Counted from the first letter of the stretch, positions 1 through 12,789 are shown. The stretch: 64,000 bases of DNA from Chelonoidis abingdonii (GCF_003597395.2 NC_133777.1:62402236-62466235); one strand, 5' to 3'. The notes: generated by a model not told the origin, from the sequence alone. Translations and numbers: made by a program.

Positions 1-1220
1 ATAATTTGGTGTTGACTGTTGTCACACAGAATGGAACACCGTTTTCCTGAAGAAGAGGTGTAAATATACTAATAGTTTCATGTTGTCATTTGCCTTTTAT
101 AGCCTCTATTAAATATAGAAATATTTTCGAGAGAAAACCACTACAAATTTATTTTCAAATGCTCAGTGCATGATCCCCAGTTTTCCCCATCCTCTTCTTC
201 CAGACTGAGGTTTTTAAGCACACACATTCAGAATGAGACTGTGTGATGCAGTGATCTTATTCTGAAAACTATTATGATTTAGCAGTTTCAGCTTGTTTAT
301 GAAAAGCCATTAGGTGTGGAGTTCTACAAAGTTATTAGATATACAAGATCCTCCTTTGAAGCATGTTGTATATAATATTTCATTAGAATCCAGTTGTTAC
401 ATTCCTGATTATTTTATAACATTGCATAATGAAACTTAATGTAATTAATCGGAAAGATTTAAATAAGTAGTTGTGTTTGCTTGTGGCCATTAAAAAGCAG
501 ATAGCCAATTAGTTTTGGATTCACAGGTTAGATTTTCATATGTGATATGAGAATTTTTCCCTCTACCTGAAAATTACATGGTTGGCCGAAAAGGTATTCA
601 GCATCATGTCTCTCAAATTAAAGACATGAGGTATCTCAATATAATGCATCACTCATAAATACTTTTGCTGGAAATCTGTTGTGATAGACATTAGCTAAAC
701 GAAATGAAACTGCTTTCAAACAAGATTGGCAAAAACTGTACCATGGTCATAAGAGTTTTATAGGCTGAGTTAGCAAAATGTGACCTAAATTTCTAATCAG
801 ATAATAATGTCATCCATATATAGTGTTTGCCCCAGTCCCATAAACATTTGACAAAAGCTGAGGGGAGGGAGCATTGATCATGGAGATGCTGCCAATGCTT
901 CATTACAGCTCTTGCAGGAATACTTTGCAAGTTTTAATTTTTCATCTGCAGCAAAGTGGTCGTGATAGAGTTAACTGGGTTACTTAGAGTATTATGGGAC
1001 AGAGCCTGATCCACCCCTCTCTTATTTCCTGTTTTGCAAGTGGGAGTTCTCCTCCCCTCACATTCTACTGTGATGCAACTGAATAAGCTGAATAGCAAGT
1101 TCCCAGCCTGCAGTTCTGTGAGTAGAGAGTTTTGTTTTGTTGAACTGGGCTCATGTGTGTTGAACTGAGCAGTTCCTGGACAAAAGTATGAATACACAGA
1201 AACAGCAGAATTGTACTGTC
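1..1220. other. AT-rich noncoding stretch, no gene seen
   Basis: I see no exon-like open frame and no repeat I can name. The few open frames are short, lack recognisable domains and have no splice context. Confidence 0.5.
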
Positions 1221-1224
1221 CACA

Positions 1225-1715
1225 AATTCCTACTAACCTGAATGATGAAAGGATGTAGGGAAACTGGAAAGGTTCCAGAGATGAGCAAAAAAGATGATCA
1301 AAGGGATGGATTGCAAACCATAAGAGTAAAGGCTGAAGGAACTGGGTATGTTTAGTTTGGAAAAGAGGAGATTAAGGGAGGTTATGATAGTGGTCTTCAA
1401 ATACTTGAAAGGCTGCCATAAAAAGATGGAGAAAAGTTGTTCTCTTTTGCTACAGAGGGCAGGACAAGGTTCAAATTCCAGCATAGCAGATTAGGATTAA
1501 ATCTCAAGAAAATATTCCTAACTATAAGAACAGTAGGATAATGGAACAGATGGCCTAGGGTGGTTGAGGAAGCTTATTCACTGGAGGTTTTCGAAAGGAG
1601 GCTGGATAACCAGCTGTCCTGGATGGTTTAGACACAACAAATCCTGCATCATGGCAGGGGGTTAGCTAGATGACCCTTTTAGTCCCTTCTAACCCTATGG
1701 GTCCATGATGATAAT
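1225..1715 (+). mobile_element. CR1-type LINE 3' end (5'-truncated)
   Basis: The stretch follows the layout of CR1 3' ends in birds and reptiles. It has a segment near 1260-1300 about fitting an element 'ggttccagagatgagc', a 'cttgaaaggctgcc' segment near 1403, a 'ctggaggtttt' segment near 1580, and near 1650-1715 the typical run 'atggcagggggttagctaga', then 'cccttctaaccctatg' and a short ATGAT-type tail. CR1 copies normally have severe 5' truncation and end in short tandem units rather than poly(A), as here. The 5' boundary is approximate. Divergence looks substantial, so this is an old copy with no coding capacity. Confidence 0.8.
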
Positions 1716-2435
1716 ATTCAGTATTTACATGTTCCAACAGAGTAGAGAAATTAGCTCTCTAGCCCTCCCCAATGCCTCATTCACTGTACAAAGTTACTTC
1801 TACACCCACAGGCCTATGCTTATCTCAGACATGTTGAACCATGAACCCAAGCTCACAGAAAATATTATTGATTGTTAAAGCAATTAGTTCAGCATTAATT
1901 CAAGTTTTCTGCACTATTTCCCTCAAGGCCACCTTGCCATCTGACTTTACGCTAAATAGTGTGCACCACCATTTGGACCTAGGTGTAGACTAAAATCCTG
2001 ACTTCCCTATGTCACGAAGTGGGAAAGCACAGAGACCTTTGTCTTTCACACACCATTACAGAACATAGAACTACGCTGCTTGGAGTGCCATTTCTAAAGC
2101 ACTATAATGCATGTGGTCACATAGCTGGATCAGGTTACATCAATTTATATGTGGTGTCCTAGGAGTGTTTTTCCTGTTACTTTTGGTGCACATTTGGGAC
2201 AAAATCAAGAAAAACAACTGTTTCCTCCTTCCTGATTATCTACTACTCCATTCCACTGATTTATTTTACGTCAGCTAGCAAATGGCTTTTTACATAGTGA
2301 AATTCTGTGGGTATCATTAGTCATATGTCACAGGAAATAGCATGCTATTTTTAAAGGTTTTCATGTAAGAAGAAAAAAAGCCAACAACCTACTACTAATC
2401 ACATGATCAGAGCAGCTAAATGGACAACCCTGAAC
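1716..2435. other. Unannotated noncoding stretch
   Basis: No gene or recognisable repeat. The part near 2330-2430, including CACATGATCAG, leads into the candidate promoter that follows. Confidence 0.4.
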
Positions 2436-2690
2436 AGCATATTTAAAGCTCCAGCGGCAGACACGGGGCTGTTTGTTCAGTGCTAGACCATCACAGAATT
2501 ACACAGCTCACTGTGGTTGCAGTCTGATAATTATTATTGATTCGCTCTCAGGCTGTCAATCTGGGGACAGCTCTAAAGCACTCCGTGATGGACAGAAAGA
2601 GGATTGGACAGCCACCATCCAACGAGGAAACTTCATCTTGAAAATGAACTTAGATGAGATGGTGCAGGTGGATAAGGGTAATTGATGATT
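2436..2690 (+). promoter_or_regulatory. Weak candidate TATA promoter and first exon
   Basis: TATTTAAA at 2440-2447 is followed about 25 bp later by a moderately GC-rich start-like region. A 17-codon open frame starts at ATG 2588 and stops at 2641, and a second ATG at 2644 opens 13 codons. Possible splice donors are CAG|GTGGAT (GT at 2668) and GG|GTAATT (GT at 2678). The small peptides match nothing I recognise. The call rests on spacing and composition only and could easily be chance. Confidence 0.15.
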
Positions 2691-2699
2691 GTTTCAGAG

Positions 2700-3690
2700 T
2701 GGAAGAAGGGGAGAGAGAAAAAGTTCCTCTTCGGCATTCATCCTTAGTGTCCTGTAATACTCTAGGGAGTGTCGGCAAACCCCATAAAGTTTAAAGTTTC
2801 TGTTTGCAATGGTTGGCTAACTCTATGATTTTTGCTACCCAGCAATAATGAGGTTAAGGTCACCAGTACCCAGAAGCCATGAGAAAGCTGGAAAAATACT
2901 TCAAAGAAGTAACTTTCTACTACCCACACATTTCTCTTGATCTCCCTTTCCGTTCTTAGACATTTGCCGATACCAGCATCTTCAGTCTAGTTAAAACAGT
3001 TAATACTTGAGATATAGACACTAACAAAACAGATGACCATCTACCATATTAAAGAGCCACTGTAACACTCAGGAAAAGTTAAAAATGTATTTGGCAATCT
3101 CAGTAAATGATCCTGTTTTTTCTGTTTTCTTTCCCATTAATTGTGTGCTGACAAAGCAGTAAATAGACATATCACAAATAATGGATGATAAGGACAATGC
3201 AAGGTAGAAGAGGCTTTTTTTTTAAAGGAAGTGGGCCTTTACCCATATTTAGCAAGTAACTCACAAATTTCTAAGGATGGCTAAAATCAGCTCAGATAAA
3301 ATAAAAACCAACCCAAGCCTTAGCCTGTATGACAAATTGAACCCAATCTAAACCTTTCTCTCTGGCACAGAAAAACTTGGTTGCAATTTCATCTGCTCTT
3401 TTGAGAGTGAAAGCCGACCTGCTGAGGCTGCACTCTGAGGCATTCCCTACAGATCTCCCAGAATGCACAGCACAACTGGGAATCCACATATCTTGTATAA
3501 GCTCAGGGAGTCCCAGAGTGTGAACACTCAGAAGGATCAGCTGGAGGCAAAGTACCGCAGATGATGTTGGCGGCTGCTTCTGTTGTTGGCAGGGAGTGTC
3601 TGTGAAACTGCTCTCTGAAAAATTCTATAGGTAGTAAGGAAATCATAGATCCTTCTCCTCAAAAAGAGATGCTGCTAATGCAAAAGGTTG
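2700..3690. other. Unannotated noncoding stretch
   Basis: AT-rich DNA with no convincing exon, RNA gene or repeat family. The 65-residue open frame at 3292-3489 on the minus strand has no domain signature. Confidence 0.4.
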
Positions 3691-3699
3691 TAAAGGTTT

Positions 3700-3955
3700 T
3701 TCTTCCATACGAATGAGGGGGGGCAGAACCAATAGCTTTCCTCTGCAAAATCTGAAATTTCCTGCCAGGGGAAAAGGGAGCTGTGGGGAGTGCTGGCTCT
3801 GGGTTTTTTGCTGCCTCAAGCAAAAAAAAAGGCCAGAGTGTCAGCACTGAAGCAAAAAAAAAAGGCCGGGGTGCCGCCCCTTGAAAAGTGCCATCCCAAG
3901 CACATGCTTGAAACGCTGGCTCTGGGGCATCCCCAGACACTACTGTGAGTGAAGG
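3700..3955. repeat. Interspersed repeat with internal A-rich duplication
   Basis: Two related units, each an A9-A10 run followed by GGCC and a G-rich segment, lie at about 3818-3845 and 3850-3880. They are followed by 'gccccttgaaaagtgcc' and 'aagcacatgcttgaaacgct', which contains a short palindrome. The pattern resembles a dispersed sauropsid repeat I have seen in similar DNA, but I cannot name the family. Boundaries are uncertain. Confidence 0.4.
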
Positions 3956-4254
3956 AGTGGAGGAATTGAGTATTCTTCAGGTAAACTTCTTAGGGTGTGT
4001 GAAATGGCTGCTGAGCCTTCTCACAAGATAGCTAGGGGATGAAGAGACTAGTGATGGGTCTGGTAGAGAGAAATGGGCTCTCTCCTAAGGCTGGAATAAT
4101 TTGAATAAGCCTGCCCATTATATTTCCCAACTGTGGGAGGTTGGGAAGCTCCTAGATACAATCACATGGCTGTTGCCTGTGTACTGATATTCTCGTTCTG
4201 GTTTGTGGTGTAAGATAACTTCGGCAGCTGGTTATTTTTAATACAATCATTCCT

Positions 4255-4425
4255 CAGTTTTATTATTTACTTACATATTATTAGTATTGCAATACGATCT
4301 AGCAGCCCCATTCATGGCCCAGGACCCCACTGTGCCAGGTACAGTACAAACACAGAATGAAAAGGTGGTCCCTGCCCCCGAGGAGCTTACCATTTAAGTT
4401 AAAATATAAGATTAATTAATAAATA
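4255..4425 (-). repeat. CORE-SINE/L2-tail-type relic, copy 1
   Basis: The segment 'ccattcatggcccaggaccc' and the following 'gtgccaggtacagtacaaac' are closely matched at 52015-52165, and in reverse complement at 43135-43295. The reverse orientation has the layout of an ancient MIR3/L2-like 3' end: 'ggcaggga', then 'cagcacctagca', then an AAT-rich tail. Strand is assigned on that basis. Family naming is inference; the three-copy relationship is visible directly. Confidence 0.5.
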
Positions 4426-4647
4426 GGGATCGTGCTGAGAGCTCAGGAGGGCTGCATGCAAATTTCAGGTTTCAAAGAATTTGCCTAGTGTATTTTCTTT
4501 TTCTGTGTTTGCAATATGAGCAGAGGCAGCTGTAAATGTTATATCAGAAAAAAACACTGTACATTATGATCAAGTTCTTTCCTAATTAAAGCTGATTCTA
4601 GATATAAAATCATGTCTCACTTATGATTATTATTATTTATTTGTTTG

Positions 4648-4778
4648 CAGTGTTGTTATTGCCATGTTGGTCCCAGGATGTGAGCAAGACAAGGTGGGTG
4701 AGGTAACATCTTTTATTGGACCAACTTCTGTTGGTAGAAGGGACACACTTTTGAGCTCCACAGTGTGTAGGGGATCCC
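4648..4778 (-). mobile_element. Relic of a hammerhead-ribozyme-bearing short retroelement
   Basis: Read on the minus strand, the segment 'accaacagaagttggtccaa' is followed by a TAAAAGATGTTACCTCACCC-type stretch and CACCTTGTC. The same order recurs near 16570-16673 and 32946-33090. In better copies of this family a CTGANGA...GAAA hammerhead-like core lies upstream. Here that region (about 4745-4778) keeps only a GAGCTCAAAAG remnant, and the CTGANGA box is not recognisable. It is a dead copy. The Penelope link is inference. Confidence 0.5.
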
Positions 4779-4779
4779 C

Positions 4780-6193
4780 ACTTTGAAGATAACCCTTCAC
4801 CACATAGGTTGGTGAAGGGAGCCAAGAGTGATTCTCTAAAAACAATCAGGCAAAGAGTAGTAGTGTTCTTCCTCAGCCTCAGTCACACTATAGTGGTTGC
4901 ATGAAATTGCACATGCTTCTTTTTGGTTCTACACTCCCAGTAAGAAGTGTAGGACCCAACAGTAAAGGCCACTATGTTCAAGTGGATATTTCTTCTCTTA
5001 GGGCTGGGTAAACCAGTCCAGATGGAACAAATGCTGTCCCACTCCAAATCTCTCACCGAGACCCAAACCAAACCTTTTTGGAAGTTTTAGGTATGTTTTG
5101 CTAATGTTTGATTTCAGTCCTTGGTACAGTGCAGAGACTTGCATCAATCAGTTTGCTTGTTGATCTCCTCACAACACCTGGTGAAGATCATGGAGATCAT
5201 TCTTAGCTGCCATGTATCTTAGGCAGCCATTTGCACCTGTGCAACATGGGTATATATGGCTACCATTTTGTAAGGTGCAAGATGGTGAGGAAAGAGGCCC
5301 CAAGTGTCTGTATGATGATCAGAAATCCTCTGTACGGTGGTAGTGCCTAAGGCCCCTATCAGGGATGAGTGCCCCATTGTGTCATACACTGCACATACAT
5401 GTAGTGAACAGGCAGATTCTCTGTGGTCTAACAGCTGTCATAGACATCACTGTACTGACATCAGTACATGGAGAGATGTGGTCTTGAGTGGCTGTGCTTC
5501 TCTCTGACAAGACTGGAGGGTTGTCTCCTGTCCTAAGGGCTCTCAGACCGGTTTTATTCTGTCAGAACTCCTCTTGAGTGTAAATGTAGGTGTTAAGCGA
5601 GATAATGAAAGGTGGAAGTCATGGTGCTTTCAGTATTTTGCTCTATTTTGTTGTACCCAGAAGATGCAGTTGTTTGACTTTCCCAGTATCAAGCAAATGC
5701 CAGAGCTTGGAGAAAATTAAGTTAGCTGAGGCTCAGACTAAATAAGTTGAGGCTAATGCTAATGCTAGTGGACTGGGGAGGCAATCAGAGGAAATGGCAG
5801 AAGTGGTACCTACACTATGTTTTGAGAGCGTGCCCAACTTTTGTCACTCAGGCTCACATCGTAGGGGTCCTGTTGGACCACTGGCTGCTTCTGGATGTTC
5901 AGATTGCATTAGTGGCTCCCTTGGTCTGGCAAAATTCAAGTCTGCTGATTTGCTTTGCATGGTCACTGTAAGGCCAATCTAATCTGCCTGGCTGCTTCTG
6001 ATGGCATGTGCTGAGTGAGAGTAAGATGAGGTCTTGTTTCTTTCTTAGGGTAGAGTTTTCAATGGCTATATTGGTTAAACTGAATCTTTGTCATTTGGTA
6101 TTAATAGTAGATACATCCAAAGCAATGGACACATGATTAACAAACCAAATGGATAGGTTAACCTTAGTATTAGTAAGTTCCAGTTGAGAATAG
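4780..6193. other. Unannotated noncoding stretch
   Basis: No gene or nameable repeat. Overlapping open frames at 5747-5982 are short, on the plus strand, and have no recognisable domain. Confidence 0.4.
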
Positions 6194-6201
6194 AAGCCCA
6201 A

Positions 6202-6598
6202 CAGGGCCAGCTTTAGGCTTATTCTACCAATTCCCCCGAATCGGGCCCCGTGCCTAAGTGGGCCCCACGCCCAGTGAGAATCCCTTCCATGGCTAGAAGT
6301 GCCTTTTTAACTTTTACTCACCTAACAGCACTCCGGGTCTTCAGCAGTGGGTCTTTCGATTGCTCTGGGTCTTCAGCGGCACTTCGGCGACGGGTCCTTC
6401 GGTGCTGCTGAAGACCTGAAGCGAGTGAAGGACCCAACACCAAAGAGCCGCTGAAGACTTGGAGCACCGCCCGGTGAGTACAAGCCCCACGTGTTTTTTT
6501 ACATGTGTTTTTTGGGGGTTTTTAGTTTTTAATCATCACTGCTGGGGCCCCGTCGAAACTGTTCAAATTGGGCCCCGCACTTCCTAAAGCCGGCCCTG
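6202..6598. mobile_element. Non-autonomous hAT-type DNA element, perfect 8-bp TSD
   Basis: The element begins CAGGGCCAGCTTTAGG and ends CCTAAAGCCGGCCCTG, giving inverted termini of 16 bp with one mismatch. It is flanked by identical 8-bp direct repeats AAGCCCAA at 6194-6201 and 6599-6606. An 8-bp target duplication with CAGGG termini is typical of the hAT superfamily. The 397-bp interior has no transposase-length frame. Subterminal GGGCCCC blocks and complementary segments near 6340-6470 suggest foldback structure. Confidence 0.85.
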
Positions 6599-6609
6599 AA
6601 GCCCAAATA

Positions 6610-9600
6610 CACCAAGGGGTTATTCATGTACTACTTCCAGTTCAGTCAGAAGCAGGAAGTACCAGAAATCTCACAGGAGACCTGCCTTCATAACGTTTCA
6701 GTCTAGTTTTGCATGCCAAGACATTTGGATATATAAGTATTTTAACTCCTTGGTGCTTATTAGAACAGAGCATCTGAATGGCTTAGTATTTGCCTGTCAC
6801 TAACTAGCACACTCTAATAGTTTTCCCCACAACCTATGGGGTAGATTGGTGGTTATAATCTGAGCAAGGGACATCATGCAATTGCACTGCCCTTGAATCA
6901 GAGCAGGGAGGGAACTATGACTCTGAGAACACAATTCCTCCCTATCTCCTCCAACTAACTCTTGGGAGGAAGTCATTTGAGATTGGTTGATATCAGTAGT
7001 AGATTACATCTCGCTCTGTGCCAGCTGAGTTCTCTAGTTGGTGTGTTGAGGGGTGAAGTCAAGACTTTCCCCACCCATCTCTCCTTACTCCTTCTCTACC
7101 TACTTGGGAGGAGAAGTCTCTGGGGAAGTTGCACCCCCTCACTCCTGTGATCCACCATAACTGGCAATGTTGGTAGTCCATGCTGCAGAATTAGGAGGTG
7201 ACTCACTGCCCTGCATGGGCTTGTAGGCCAAGCTACACTGTTGCTCAATAGGGGTACTTCTATACATGGGTTATGGTGATCTTGTTCTCCTCTCCTTGCT
7301 GTGATTTTACAGACCTGAGCAGCAGCTAATCTCTGTACCTTGGTTACCTCCTCTGACCATAACACATACAGAAGAGAAGATAAAGATGATGATGGCAATT
7401 GTGATGTTGGCATTCTGAATCATTTCCCTTTAAAACCAAGTGATGTATTCATGTAATGAACAGGAGAAAATATAGACAGATTAGGCAAAAGGCACAGTGT
7501 CCTAATGAGACAGAAAACATGGAGGCAGTGTAATGTAATGGTCGAGCTCACCTCTTACTAGGATTAATAAAGTGTGAGTGTTTTTTTCTAAATAGAGGAT
7601 GGTAAATGACAGGTGACAGTTGAAGTGAGGAAGGGCTAGGGAGGCCAAAGAGTTTTTTTCACTATTTCCTTCTATGTTGTAGGATCACTAATGATTGGAA
7701 ACAACCAGCAGTTACAGGTTGGTCAAAGACTGCCTGTGTGTTCTGCCTGGGTTCAGAGCGCAGGAATGGGGAAGAAATTTGCAAAGCTATACACATGGTA
7801 CGGCTTCTGAAGTGAGGTGCCTGGTGTTGTTGGTGAGGAAACTCTTCAGCTAAAGAATATCCTTTTATCCAGATCACCAAATAGGTGATTTGCAGACATA
7901 ATAATTGGTTACTGAACACTGTAGCTTGGTGAGAGAAGTAAATCCACACAGAGACTAGGTAGGAAAGACATTATTCCAAGACTTCTCTGCTCTGCTTTCT
8001 CTGTCACCCATCCTTCCCTTTCACACCTGCTGTTCCAAACTTCCCATCACCACCCCCTCCATACCCATGTATTGTAGTGACCACAAGTCACGAGTAGTCA
8101 GACTTTGCATCTGTGATTTGTTTTGTTCATGCTACAATGTTTAAAATTACCAGTTTGAGAAAGTGGCATCACTATTTTTCTCTTACATTATTGATACAGT
8201 GGTCTGTATATTCACCAGGAAGAAGGAATAACATTTTGCTTAAGGCTTAGTGGCCTGGATGATCATGTACAGTGAAGTAATATTCTGCACTCCATAGTTT
8301 AGTAAACTCCAACAATTACCTTAGAAGCAGCACTCCTACTGTGCCCAGTAACCATGTAATAATCCCAAATCAAAACATAAAATAATACTTCCTAACGAGA
8401 CTGCTGAGTTTTGGTCCTTAAATATTGCAGCATGTACCTCTGAGTTTCTCAAAAGAATTAAATCTATTGTAGGACCATTGCTTTCCGAGTTTTGTCCTGC
8501 TATCAGCCTCATGAAGGAGAAACATGATAATCCCATAAATGGTTGGGGCACTCCTGTACCTCATTTAAGTCAAGTGGTGTCAGTCAGCAGGTGAACAGAG
8601 AATGGAATGGGTACATAGGAACTATCCCTTCAGTCCACCACTTTGAGTAGGTTGTTATGATGATATAATGGTCTGTAGTAGTAACCTAGTATATTGCAGT
8701 CCTTGCGGGGAAAAAGTAGGGCCAAATCTTCAAATTGGGTGTGAAAAGCACATTGAGTTGACATTACAGAGGTAGTTCAAGAATAATCTAATCTCTGTGC
8801 CCCATATCCCCCAAAACACAAAAGCTAGCCTGGAATGAAAAAGACTCTGTAAAGGCATCAATGATACAAAATAAAGTGACCATTGTACCCACAAAATCAT
8901 TTTATGGCCTCACTCTGCAGCCTATGGAGGATTAAGGGCTTGAAACACGCTTATGTCTGATTTGAGAGAAGTGAGGGTTTGCTGCAGAATGGTTATCAAC
9001 TTAGAATCAAGGAATAAATGATAGCACAACAGTAGAAAGTCTAATGATTTGAATGAACAGAATGGAATAGACAACGTGTCTTAAAGACAAAGATGACTGA
9101 AGGAAATGCATTATCCTCATGTGGTTTATTTCCAATCATTTAACCTATAGTGAGCTCAGATACAATCACAACCCTGCCTTTTTGTAAAACTAGCATAATT
9201 TTAACAATTAAAGATTGAAGCATGGACTTTGGAGATGATCCCTTATGGCCTACACTTTATTAGATTTATGTTACCTTTTGATATGTTCTATTTGCTGGAA
9301 GCCCCAGCATCCTATCATTATGATTCAAACACGCTTTGCTCTCTGCTCACAAATAATTGATGCTCCCTTTGCACAAAGCATAGTTTTCAACTGATAAGCA
9401 GCAGGGTAATTGGCACCTTCACAGGATATTAGGCAGGGGGAAAAAAAGCAGAAACAAAACAAAAGCATCAACTTAGCAGACAGGAAGCAGACAGAAGGTA
9501 ACCAAATAATTGCGATATGTAAGTGAGGCTAAATGCTATTTGACAAGTTGTGTATTTTGCATTTCCTGTGATAAATATTAAGTTTTTTATTTATCAGCAC

Positions 9601-12600
9601 TGGGAGGGAAATTCTTTCATGTCATGGACATTTATAAGAGTCAGATAATGTACATTGCTAGTGTTATCAGTACAAGCGGGTCATATAGCTTTAATATGGT
9701 TTGTTCCTCCCTGTGTCGTTCTAAACTGTTGTACATGAAACAGCAATTGTGCTCCCTTGTTATTTTCCTACTGGTTGTGACATAATTAATGACAGTGTCA
9801 TGTTGGATAGGTGGTTACAAATAATGCTACATTATAATGGATTCCTGTAGTGCGGCATGCTACACGTTATGTCTACATACATGGGACAGTAAAAAAATAA
9901 TGGTTTGCTTCAGGTAGCCAAGACGTGCTTTAATGCCTAACAGTTTCTTTCTTCCAGAGCAGATAAAAGCTTCTTGGCTACAGTTGCTGGCAGTGTCACA
10001 GTGTCTCTTGAAATATTTTTAGTTCAGTTGACTTTGCAGTACTATTCTGGTAAGATTTTTGTGGTGTCCAGAAGCTAATAGCGCTGCATTTATTTTGAAA
10101 TTACCCTTTCAGGATATGCCAAGTGCCTGTTAAGACTAAAACCCATCCAACAAATGAGTCCGATCAAATGTGCAATCTTATCAAATTTAGCTTCTTAGAT
10201 CTGGTGTTGTTGTTAAAGAGTGTGGCATTTCTCACAGGTCCATGTTTTCTTCATTCCTTTTTATTTCTATAGATTATAGAATTCATAATAAACATACTGA
10301 TACATCTTTAATCTTGTGAGTCACTCAGACACTGCTACTGTGCTGGGCACAATGAAAATGTCTATACATGTAGAAGTTAACAATAAACATAGCTGTGTAA
10401 CTCATTACATTGCATATCTAGCAAAAAGTCAGCTCTGTTTAATAAGAAGGATATCATTCATAGATAGATTCCAAACTTAAGTAAGATTCATTCTTATTAG
10501 CTCTTGCCTATGGCTTGCTCATGATTTTTTTTTAAATTAACAAAGTAATACAGTAATGAATTAGACCCTAATTCAGACTTGCCCTGGTTTTTAACATTTA
10601 ATAGTTACTAAAATATCCCTTGGAATCTGCACAGGATGACAATATATATGTATGAGATTTAATTATTACTATAGGGTTGCAAAGGCTGTACTGGCGTACT
10701 TTATTAGATAAGAATAAAGAGTGTCAGTGGAAATAAGACCTATCACATTATACAACAACCCATTCCCAAGACAAGCACTTGTGTCTGTCCTGATGATGGT
10801 GTTGCTGTATTTGTTTTCCAATTACATCTTGAGTGAACTCAATAGAGCACAAGGCATGATGGGAGAAATCTACTTTCACTGCAATTACTGTTTGGTCTGC
10901 TCAGAAATAGGTGAACAAACATTCTCACTGACGATTCTTATTTGATTTTTGAGTACATTCTTTAGTTCTTGCACAATAATATGACCTATCTAGCAAAAGC
11001 TTCTTGTATTCAGTCCTGTTTGCTGCAAAAACAAAAATGAAACCCCCAGGAAATAGAACCAATTTCCCCACCTTTTATGTTTAAAACATGCTCAGCATAT
11101 AATCAATCCATGTTATACTGTATGTAGAACATGCTGCATGTTCATACTGTAAAGAGTTTTATATTTATACTTATACTAATTATGAAAGATATTCTTTTTG
11201 TCTTCACAATTAACAGCGAGGGCAGATGGTATCAGCTTAGTTCTAAGTAATATGTCCAGGGAAGTAGCCCATATTGGTGATAATTCTTCATAGTAACAAC
11301 CAGATTGGGTCATTATAGCAGAGTGTTTGTTTCAAAGGAGTAGACACTAGATAGAATTAGGTTTTTAAAAGAGCTCTCAAGTAATTTGTGCTATCAGGTT
11401 TCACTATAATATTGTTCTATATAGTTAACATTGTCCCATAAATATTTAAATTACAATTTTTAGAGACGCAAAACAGAACACAGATATTTAATTTTTCCCT
11501 TCTAAATATAAAGACAAATATCATTTTAGTTGGAGAATTCTTTCGATGGATTATTTTAACTTGATGACAAGTCAGTTTACTTCTACAGGTGAAATGCATG
11601 CAGTGAAAATAGATGAATGTTCATTCCAAATGCTCGCATTTTTAATTTTTGAAAAAATGTTAACTGCTTCATTATGATTATAAAAAATGCAGTCTCTGTT
11701 CTTACTGTTGAACCCTACATGGGTGCCCATCAGTGGGCCCCTCGTTGAATTCCGGGGCCTATTCTTTCTACAGTGTGTTTGTACACTTGCTCACACTCTT
11801 TCATTCATGAGAACTTAAAATGAAGTATTTGGGGTGCTACGTGCAAAAGTTCCCTTGCCAGTCGCAGTCATGCACCTCAATCCCCAAGCACCACAAAGCA
11901 TTCACACCATCCTGTCTGCATTCACATCTCCACAACCTGCCTGCTTCATATTGGCATTCAGGATTCTGTAGCTTTCATTTCACAGATTTCACAAGGATCA
12001 GCCTGCATGGATTCTAGCTACTAGAAGGACATCATACAAACACAATAAAACCCTTTTTAGCTGAACTCTAGTTAACCATAATTCTTGGTTACCTGAAGGC
12101 TAGATGTGCTCCCTCAGGGTTTGCTGTAGTTCCCACTCTACTCTGAGAAGGACATAATTTCATATCAGGGATTAACCAACATCTTTATTAACCAGAAAGT
12201 TTTGAATGGCTCCTGGAGTGTTCAGGGAATCTGGGTTCTACTGTATATTCCTCTGACTTCATGTTGAGGCATGGGCCTGCTGTATCTCCACTTCATGGGC
12301 CAAACTCCATGCTGGTGTTAGTGGGCACAACTCTGTTTACCGGAATGGACTATCACATGCCTATGCCAAAACACAGCTTGATCCCAAGTCTTTTCACTGG
12401 ATCAAAGGAGAAACATCTTCTCAGGGGTCTTTCAATCTTAGAAAAGTGAAGTATATGCACAGGAGAAAGAAACTCCTATAATGCACTTTGTTTGTTCCTA
12501 GTTGCCCTAGCTTTCAAAATAAAGGTTTTTTGCATTGCATGAGAATAACAGAGGGAATGAAGGATCCAAGCTACTGGTTCAAGAGGGAGGAAGGTTTCCT

Positions 12601-12645
12601 CACCCATTCTCTGCCACCATTATTAATCTGTTGCTTCGCTTTGGT
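6610..12645. other. About 6 kb with no recognised gene or repeat
   Basis: All open frames here are under 110 codons and show no domain, signal or splice context. Compared with the rest of the window, recognised repeats are strikingly absent. AT-rich blocks with short homeodomain-like TAAT/ATTA words occur near 9330-9620. Ancient constrained noncoding DNA is possible but unproven. Confidence 0.4.
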
Positions 12646-12655
12646 AACGTAAGCC

Positions 12656-12778
12656 TAGGGTGACCAGACAGGAAGTGTGAAAAATCGGGATGGGGATGGG
12701 GGGTAATAGGAGCCTATATAAGAAAAAGACCCCAAAATTGGGACTGTCCCTATAAAATCGGGACATCTGGTCACCCTA
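12656..12778. mobile_element. Short hAT-type MITE with 7/8 TSD
   Basis: A 123-bp palindromic element starts TAGGGTGACCAGAC and ends ATCTGGTCACCCTA. The inner arms contain AAAATCGGGA-like and complementary TCCC segments. Flanks are CGTAAGCC (12648-12655) and TGTAAGCC (12779-12786). These match at 7 of 8 positions, and the single difference is a CpG-to-TpG type change. The longer element at 49290-49600 has related termini. No coding capacity. Confidence 0.85.
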
Positions 12779-12789
12779 TGTAAGCCATG

